Source: Dyella_B acidisoli (GTDB taxonomy: Bacteria; Pseudomonadota; Gammaproteobacteria; Xanthomonadales; Rhodanobacteraceae). Taken from it: a stretch of 64,000 nucleotides of DNA. Under the pieces are notes generated by a model. It saw only the letters and a program-made list of their open reading frames with translations. It had not been told where the DNA came from and searched no databases. Numbering within the stretch: the first letter of the stretch is position 1; each line of letters begins with the position of its first letter. The stretch lies in assembly GCF_049532895.1 (NCBI RefSeq), contig NZ_CP064031.1:4526001-4590000 (forward strand). Direction: 5' to 3'. Of the stretch, positions 59,565 through 64,000 are shown piece after piece. A program made the position numbers and the translations under genes.

Positions 59565-59744
59565 ATGCGTTCGCCATGGGTCGATCTGTTGTTCCTTCAC
59601 GGCCACATCACCCCGTCCAATCTGACCTGGCACGTCGATGCGCCGGCTTGCGATGGCAAGACTGAGTCCCCGAAAGTCGACGCGGATGTGGCAAAGCTCC
59701 CGTTGCCGGTGCAGCCTCGTGACCAATCCACCTGCTGCGCTTGA
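59565..59744 (+). CDS. Possible small ORF, 59 residues
   Basis: An ATG at 59565, with AGGAA 9 nt upstream, opens a 59-codon frame beginning MRSPWVDLLFLHGHITPSN and ending in CCA. It lies in the gap between the LysR gene and the aldo/keto reductase, oriented with the reductase. I do not recognise the product. It has no signal peptide and ends with two cysteines. It may instead be untranslated leader. A weaker opposing frame (59726-59535) is less likely. Confidence 0.35.
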   Translation: MRSPWVDLLFLHGHITPSNLTWHVDAPACDGKTESPKVDADVAKLPLPVQPRDQSTCCA

Positions 59745-59828
59745 TTAAAACGGGCTCGCACCCACCTCGGCAGAGATTGAACGCCGCCGCAAGACGGCCG
59801 GCTCGTCCACCCTGTCGAGGATCGCTTC

Positions 59829-60779
59829 ATGCAACTGCGCCAACTGGGCCGTTCCACCCTTTCCGTCGCCCCACTTGCCTTCGGCGGCAACGTGTTCGGC
59901 TGGAGCGTGGATGAGCAGCGCTCATTCGAACTGCTCGATGCCTTCGTCGACGCCGGCTTCAATCTGGTCGACACCGCGGACGTCTATTCGGCCTGGGCGC
60001 CCGGCAACCGCGGTGGCGAATCGGAAACCATCATCGGCAAGTGGCTCAAGCGCAGCGGCAAGCGCGACAAGGTCCTGATTGCCACCAAGGTGGCCAAATG
60101 GGTGGAGCATCGCGGCCTGTCTCCCATGAATATCCGCCAGGCGATAGAGGGTTCATTGCAGCGACTGCAGACCGATTACATCGACCTCTATCAGGCTCAT
60201 GCCGATGACGCCACTGTGCCGCTGAGCGAAACCCTAGGCGCTTTCGCAAAGCTGATCGAGGAAGGCAAAGTACGCGTGATCGGCGCATCCAATTACGGTG
60301 CCGACCGTTTTGCCGAAGCCCTGAAGGTATCGCAGGAACACAACTTGCCGCGCTACGAAAGCCTGCAACCCGAATACAACCTGGTCAGCCGCGCTGGTTA
60401 CGAACGCGAACTCGAACCACTGATACGCGAGGAAAACGTCGGCGTCATCAACTACTACGCGCTGGCCAGCGGCTTCCTCAGCGGCAAATACCGTAGCGAA
60501 GCCGATCTGGCCAAGAGCAGCGTACGCGGCGGCTCAGTAAAGAAGTACCTCAATCCGCAAGGTTTAAAAGTGCTTGCTGTGTTGGACAAAATCGCCGCAG
60601 CACATAAAGCCAAGCCTTCGCAAGTTGCGCTGGCTTGGCTCATTGCGCGCCCAGGCATTACGGCACCCATCGCCAGTGCCACTTCGGTCGAACAGCTACG
60701 CGAATTGATTGGCGCGGCGGAACTGTCGCTGACTCAGGATGAGATTTCTGCGTTGAACGAGGCGAGCATCGGGTTCTGA
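59829..60779 (+). CDS. Aldo/keto reductase
   Basis: A 316-residue NADPH-dependent reductase of the AKR superfamily. Catalytic residues are visible in NLVDTADVYSAW (Asp and Tyr), ATKVAKW (Lys) and IDLYQAHADD (His). The late IGASNYGADR and IASATSVEQL segments fit cofactor binding. It resembles the YajO/YdjG group that reduces varied aldehydes. GAGG lies upstream of the ATG. Control by the divergent LysR is plausible. Confidence 0.92.
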   Translation: MQLRQLGRSTLSVAPLAFGGNVFGWSVDEQRSFELLDAFVDAGFNLVDTADVYSAWAPGNRGGESETIIGKWLKRSGKRDKVLIATKVAKWVEHRGLSPMNIRQAIEGSLQRLQTDYIDLYQAHADDATVPLSETLGAFAKLIEEGKVRVIGASNYGADRFAEALKVSQEHNLPRYESLQPEYNLVSRAGYERELEPLIREENVGVINYYALASGFLSGKYRSEADLAKSSVRGGSVKKYLNPQGLKVLAVLDKIAAAHKAKPSQVALAWLIARPGITAPIASATSVEQLRELIGAAELSLTQDEISALNEASIGF

Positions 60780-60813
60780 TGAGGGTTGCCATGGAGGTAC
60801 ATACGCCCTCATA

Positions 60814-60896
60814 GCCGTCATTCCCGCGAAAGCGGGAATCCATTTTCAACGGTGCATCGGAGCAAGATGGATTCCCGCTTTCGCGGGAATGACGGC
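60814..60896. repeat. Palindromic repeat family D (perfect 30-bp arms)
   Basis: Exact 30-nt inverted arms (60814-60843 and 60867-60896) with a 23-nt loop; each contains the inner palindrome cccgcgaaagcggg. Located between convergent aldo/keto reductase and J-domain genes. The same motif type is widespread in other proteobacterial genomes, but only this copy is in the window. Confidence 0.85.
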
Positions 60897-60935
60897 CATC
60901 GGCGTTTGTAGGTAGTGCGCAAACCCCAGCCTATC

Positions 60936-61307
60936 TCAGCGCCTTCGCACCTTGGCGGCAGCCTCGTACGCCGCATTGACTTCCTTGGACTTGGTCTCGG
61001 CAATTCGTCGAATATCCTCGCCCATTTGCGCGACCTTGTCCGGATGATATTGGCTGATCTTCAGGCGATACGCGCGTTCGATGTCCGCCCACTCCGCATG
61101 TTCTGGCACACCGAGTACGTCGAACCAGTTCGGCTTTGGCGGCTCCCAATTGCGCTGCCATTCCTGTCGACGCGGCTCTTCATTCCTACGATCACTTTCA
61201 GGACGCGGACGCTGCTGCTCGCTCACCTTGGGTGACAGATAGTTACTGACGAGCCGATAGCCGAACAGCAATCCTGCCACGATGACGACCACATCGACCG
61301 CTGTCAT
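60936..61307 (-). CDS. Membrane-anchored J-domain protein
   Basis: A 123-residue protein with an N-terminal membrane helix (about 4-20), a charged linker (25-60) and a C-terminal J domain (about 61-123) with FDVLGVPEHAEWADIERAYR and the HPD motif at 88-90. The intact HPD means it should stimulate DnaK ATPase at the inner membrane, like DjlA/DjlB but much smaller. The ATG at 61307 overlaps the stop of the membrane-protein gene (ATGA). Last gene of the envelope operon. Confidence 0.88.
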   Translation of the reverse strand: MTAVDVVVIVAGLLFGYRLVSNYLSPKVSEQQRPRPESDRRNEEPRRQEWQRNWEPPKPNWFDVLGVPEHAEWADIERAYRLKISQYHPDKVAQMGEDIRRIAETKSKEVNAAYEAAAKVRRR

Positions 61308-62026
61308 TTGCACAAGCCCTCGAAGTGGTCCAGGTATGCCGTCAATGCGTGGGTTGCGGTGTCATCGGATTCGATAAAGCCAAGGCTGATACGGATACGC
61401 TGGCGGAGAATGGTTAGCAGTTGGCTCCGTGCCTTCTCTGACAGCATGCTGCTCGCCACGGCACGCAGATCTATATCGAAGTGTTGCCGCAGCGCTATTT
61501 TGCGCACGACGTTCAACGCGAACGGCGCGCACAGCAACGCATCCAATGCGACGGCAGCAACAGCACGACGCGACAGGTTCAACGCCTTTCGGTATCGATA
61601 GACGTGCATCAGCATGATCGCGATGACGGCATAGACTGCTGCGATCCACACCAGCAGCAGATGCACATCACGCGCCACGAGCAATACATATGGCAAACCG
61701 ACGGCGAACAACGTCAAAAGCAAAAGCAGCCAGTACGCCATAGCCGCCAGCGCCACTTGTACTCGCCGCATGCGAAGCGATGGCACCTTATGTGCCGGCG
61801 CGCCATGTTCCGGCCAGCTCACGCGAAACAAAGGCTGATGCGGAAAGAAGGGCGAAGGCATGAATACATGTCGCCCACCGAGCTCGAACGCGGACCCGGC
61901 GGAAACGTCGTAGCTACGGCGCTTGCTCAGCAACACAAGCTCGTTATGAAACAACAACAGAGCGGAATCGTAGAGATACAGCACTACGACTCCGCCCAAC
62001 AGCAGAAGCCCGTCGTGCAGGGTCAT
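61304..62026 (-). CDS. Multi-spanning membrane protein, unknown
   Basis: A 240-residue protein with about four hydrophobic segments (3-24, 93-112, 114-135, 150-175). A cytoplasmic-looking loop FMPSPFFPHQPLFRVSWPEH lies between the first and second. The C-terminal 65 residues are soluble and end EGLCK. Couples to the DUF2167 gene by a 1-nt overlap (TGATG) and to the J-domain gene by ATGA. No family recognised. Confidence 0.75.
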   Translation of the reverse strand: MTLHDGLLLLGGVVVLYLYDSALLLFHNELVLLSKRRSYDVSAGSAFELGGRHVFMPSPFFPHQPLFRVSWPEHGAPAHKVPSLRMRRVQVALAAMAYWLLLLLTLFAVGLPYVLLVARDVHLLLVWIAAVYAVIAIMLMHVYRYRKALNLSRRAVAAVALDALLCAPFALNVVRKIALRQHFDIDLRAVASSMLSEKARSQLLTILRQRIRISLGFIESDDTATHALTAYLDHFEGLCK

Positions 62027-62886
62027 CAAGCCTGCTTTTTCTTGAACAGATTCTTGAACCAGGCGCCCACGGCGGCGAGTCCAACCAACAGGAACTTCCA
62101 CGCTGCCACCAGGAAGCTGCCTATCACCGCAAACACGCCCTTCTTCGCAGCCACCGCAACTGCCCCACCGGTAATCAGTGCAGCAAGACCATATTCGGCC
62201 ACGTGATCGCCAGCACGATATTCGGCATAGCTCTCACCCGGCACATATTGGAACCCGGGCAAGGCGCTCTTGAAGTCGGCAATCGAGGTGGCCAGTTCTT
62301 TGGGCGAAGTGACCACCACAACATCCATCACACCATGCCGGCCCAGCAAGCGCGTGTTGTAATTGATGATCTGGTGATGGGATTTCGTGTCTTCGGCGAG
62401 GATGGACCAGGCCAGCGACTTGATCTGCGTATCGTATTCCGGCTTGGCGCTCCAGCCGAGAATATTCAGCTCATCCCAACCGCGCGACCTGCGCTCCTTG
62501 TTGGTCTCTTCCGTACCTTTGCGATACGAATCGAGAATTGCATCGGCATCGAGCTTTTCGTCATCCTTGACGTAACCGATGTCCTCATAGGAGAAGAACG
62601 CGATCCAATCGAGGCTCTTCGGCGCAAGCGTGTATTCGTCCTCATCGACCGGCGGATTATGCAGTATCTCGTTCAGAGATCGGCTGCCAGCCGGATCCAG
62701 GAAGGCGTAACCATCCGGGACATTAAGCGTCGCCTTGTTGCCTAACTGCACCGTGGTGGGACCGATCTTCCATGGCAGCGAATCTATGGGATTCGGCTTT
62801 TTCTGCGCCGATTGCTCCTGCGCAATGGCCATGCCGCCGGACAACATCAGAACCAGTGCGATAAGCACCGTAAACAAGCGTTTCAT
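62026..62886 (-). CDS. DUF2167 membrane protein
   Basis: A 286-residue protein with a signal peptide or anchor at 1-22 (MKRLFTVLIALVLMLSGGMA). The DUF2167 domain follows with WKIGPTTVQLGNKATLNVP and GYAFLDPAGS. Two C-terminal hydrophobic segments (about 230-272) precede a basic end FKKKQA. Such proteins are inner-membrane, mostly periplasmic, function unknown. GGGAAGGAA precedes the ATG at 62886; the frame continues upstream to 62946 without support. 75 nt from the TraB-like gene. Confidence 0.88.
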   Translation of the reverse strand: MKRLFTVLIALVLMLSGGMAIAQEQSAQKKPNPIDSLPWKIGPTTVQLGNKATLNVPDGYAFLDPAGSRSLNEILHNPPVDEDEYTLAPKSLDWIAFFSYEDIGYVKDDEKLDADAILDSYRKGTEETNKERRSRGWDELNILGWSAKPEYDTQIKSLAWSILAEDTKSHHQIINYNTRLLGRHGVMDVVVVTSPKELATSIADFKSALPGFQYVPGESYAEYRAGDHVAEYGLAALITGGAVAVAAKKGVFAVIGSFLVAAWKFLLVGLAAVGAWFKNLFKKKQA

Positions 62887-62961
62887 TTCCTTCCCCTTGC
62901 CGAGTAGTTTCCGTACACCCCGTATAACTGTATCAGGGGGCGACATACGTGTCAGTTCGGC

Positions 62962-63999
62962 TTAAGGATCCGATTCGTCCGGCGCCTGAATCGTATAGCC
63001 CTTGGCTTTCAACTCGGCCAAAAAGCCGTCCGAGTCCAGCACTTGCTCCATCGGCAACACGGCAAACGTCTGTGTGTTGTGGTTCAGCGCATCCTGTGCC
63101 GCATCAAGCCACGTCTGTTCCATTCGCTTAGGCAGATCGTGCAAGCCGAGCTGCTCAGCAAAATCCGCATTGACGACTGCGATCAAGCAGGATTGCTGGC
63201 GGTCATTCGCGGCAGAGCTGCGCAACGTTTGAATATCCCCGGTCGACCAAGCATTGGCGCGCTCGGTCAAGTTGCCCATATCGTTCTGAACGGTATCAAG
63301 TGTCTGATTGAAGCAGCTGATGTCATGTAGCTGGGTTTGCTTGATGGTGGCCAATGCTTCGCGCGGATGCTCCACCACCAGTTTGTATTTCACCGGCACA
63401 CGCTTGACGCTGTGCTGGTCGGCCAGCTTGAACACCGCCTTATTGATGTCGTTGCGACCGGTAAGCCCCGCTCTTTCCAACGCCCTTTGATAGAGCTTGA
63501 GTGCGACCACGATCGGCCGCCAATACTCAACACTGTGATCGTTGCCGAAATAGGGTTGCTTCACCGTTTCCCAGCGTGCATACATGCTTGGCGGCAGAAT
63601 CTGCTGCAAGCTGGCGCCATTGGGGTTCTTGCGTGCGCTGTAGGCCGACGGCAGCAGTGCCAGTTTGCCGAAGAATCCGGCATCCACTTTTACTTCCGCC
63701 GAAGGTGCTTCCAATACTTCTTGCGAGTGCGCGATCGTCTGCTCCACTTCCGCAGAACGCCACTCCATACCTTTCGGCAAAGGCGTGATTGTGCCAAGCA
63801 CCCACATCACGTGATCGCCCTTGCTCACTTTCCACAAGCCTGGCCCCGGCTGCTCGCCGGTGACGATGACGGGCGATAGCAAGGGAGCCTTGGCGGAAGA
63901 CGGATTTGGCGCACTGCTGGATGGAGCCGGCGCCGATTGCGACCATGCAGGCCCTGCCAAAGCAAGAGCCAACAATACTGATACCAGCCAAACACGCAT
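62962..63999 (-). CDS. Exported TraB/GumN-family protein
   Basis: A 345-residue protein with a signal peptide to about residue 20 (AWS). The TraB/GumN (Tiki-type) domain begins LWKVSKGDHVMWVLGTIT at about 55-72 and runs to residue 335. The usual GTIH motif reads GTIT here (Thr72), so a proposed metal-binding histidine is missing. The rest of the domain is present. ATG at 63999 is one base from the window edge; its own upstream region is not visible. First visible gene of the envelope operon. Confidence 0.82.
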   Translation of the reverse strand: MRVWLVSVLLALALAGPAWSQSAPAPSSSAPNPSSAKAPLLSPVIVTGEQPGPGLWKVSKGDHVMWVLGTITPLPKGMEWRSAEVEQTIAHSQEVLEAPSAEVKVDAGFFGKLALLPSAYSARKNPNGASLQQILPPSMYARWETVKQPYFGNDHSVEYWRPIVVALKLYQRALERAGLTGRNDINKAVFKLADQHSVKRVPVKYKLVVEHPREALATIKQTQLHDISCFNQTLDTVQNDMGNLTERANAWSTGDIQTLRSSAANDRQQSCLIAVVNADFAEQLGLHDLPKRMEQTWLDAAQDALNHNTQTFAVLPMEQVLDSDGFLAELKAKGYTIQAPDESDP

Positions 64000-64000
64000 G

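Noticed and set aside
1..64000. CRISPR arrays, tRNA/rRNA genes, prophage or insertion-sequence transposase
   Set aside because: Looked for direct repeats with spacers, cloverleaf-like segments and transposase motifs while reading; none seen. Palindromic repeats present are dispersed, not arrayed.

Overview
The window is a contiguous piece of a GC-rich gammaproteobacterial chromosome. The complete type II secretion operon in the order xpsE-F-G-H-I-J-K-L-M-N-D, together with the protein families around it, points to the Xanthomonadales, most likely Rhodanobacteraceae (Dyella/Rhodanobacter/Luteibacter type); this assignment is inferred from memory, not from a search. I see no rRNA or tRNA gene, CRISPR array, transposase or phage gene. 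Almost all sequence is coding, and the gaps are rich in short dispersed palindromic repeats.

Layout. 1-3 kb: SYLF lipid-binding protein, ferrochelatase (hemH) and an alpha/beta hydrolase. 3-7.4 kb: a minus-strand five-gene operon (membrane protein, XRE regulator, secreted TAP-type hydrolase, NatAB-like ABC exporter) with a palindromic operator over its promoter. 7.7-13.6 kb: chaperone-usher fimbriae (pilin, chaperone, usher, tip adhesin) plus an opposing orphan pilin-like gene. 14-19.8 kb: fpr, the ABC exporter yadGH, rluF, and a DHA2 drug exporter divergent from its TetR regulator. 20-33.8 kb: a complete myo-inositol catabolic region (iolG and an RpiR regulator divergent from an ABC importer, iolC-DUF2090 fusion, iolD, iolE, iolB, iolA), followed by an OprB porin. 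33.9-42.3 kb: a sedolisin (S53) protease with a PKD domain, ArsR and LysR regulators, an NAD-dependent epimerase/reductase and the helicase hrpB. 42.4-53.8 kb: the xps type II secretion operon. 54-64 kb: tatD, rluE, a periplasmic methyltransferase-like protein, a NYN-domain protein, a TonB-C protein, a LysR regulator with a possible small ORF, an aldo/keto reductase, and a four-gene envelope operon (TraB/GumN-like, DUF2167, membrane protein, membrane-anchored J-domain protein).

How genes work together. The inositol genes supply uptake (porin, binding protein, permease, ATPase) and every enzymatic step from myo-inositol to acetyl-CoA and dihydroxyacetone phosphate. The Xps machine is the natural exporter for secreted enzymes such as the S53 protease encoded nearby (inference).

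The most unusual observation is in the xps operon. Three consecutive pseudopilin genes (xpsH, xpsI, xpsJ) each carry an in-frame palindromic repeat inside the segment encoding the prepilin leader, which prepilin peptidase removes. In xpsI the insert is a 210-bp element with 20-bp terminal inverted repeats (one mismatch); removing it precisely leaves an ordinary 10-residue leader. At least five other families of palindromic repeats lie at gene ends and in divergent promoter regions; in two places the repeat itself supplies the stop codon of the upstream gene.
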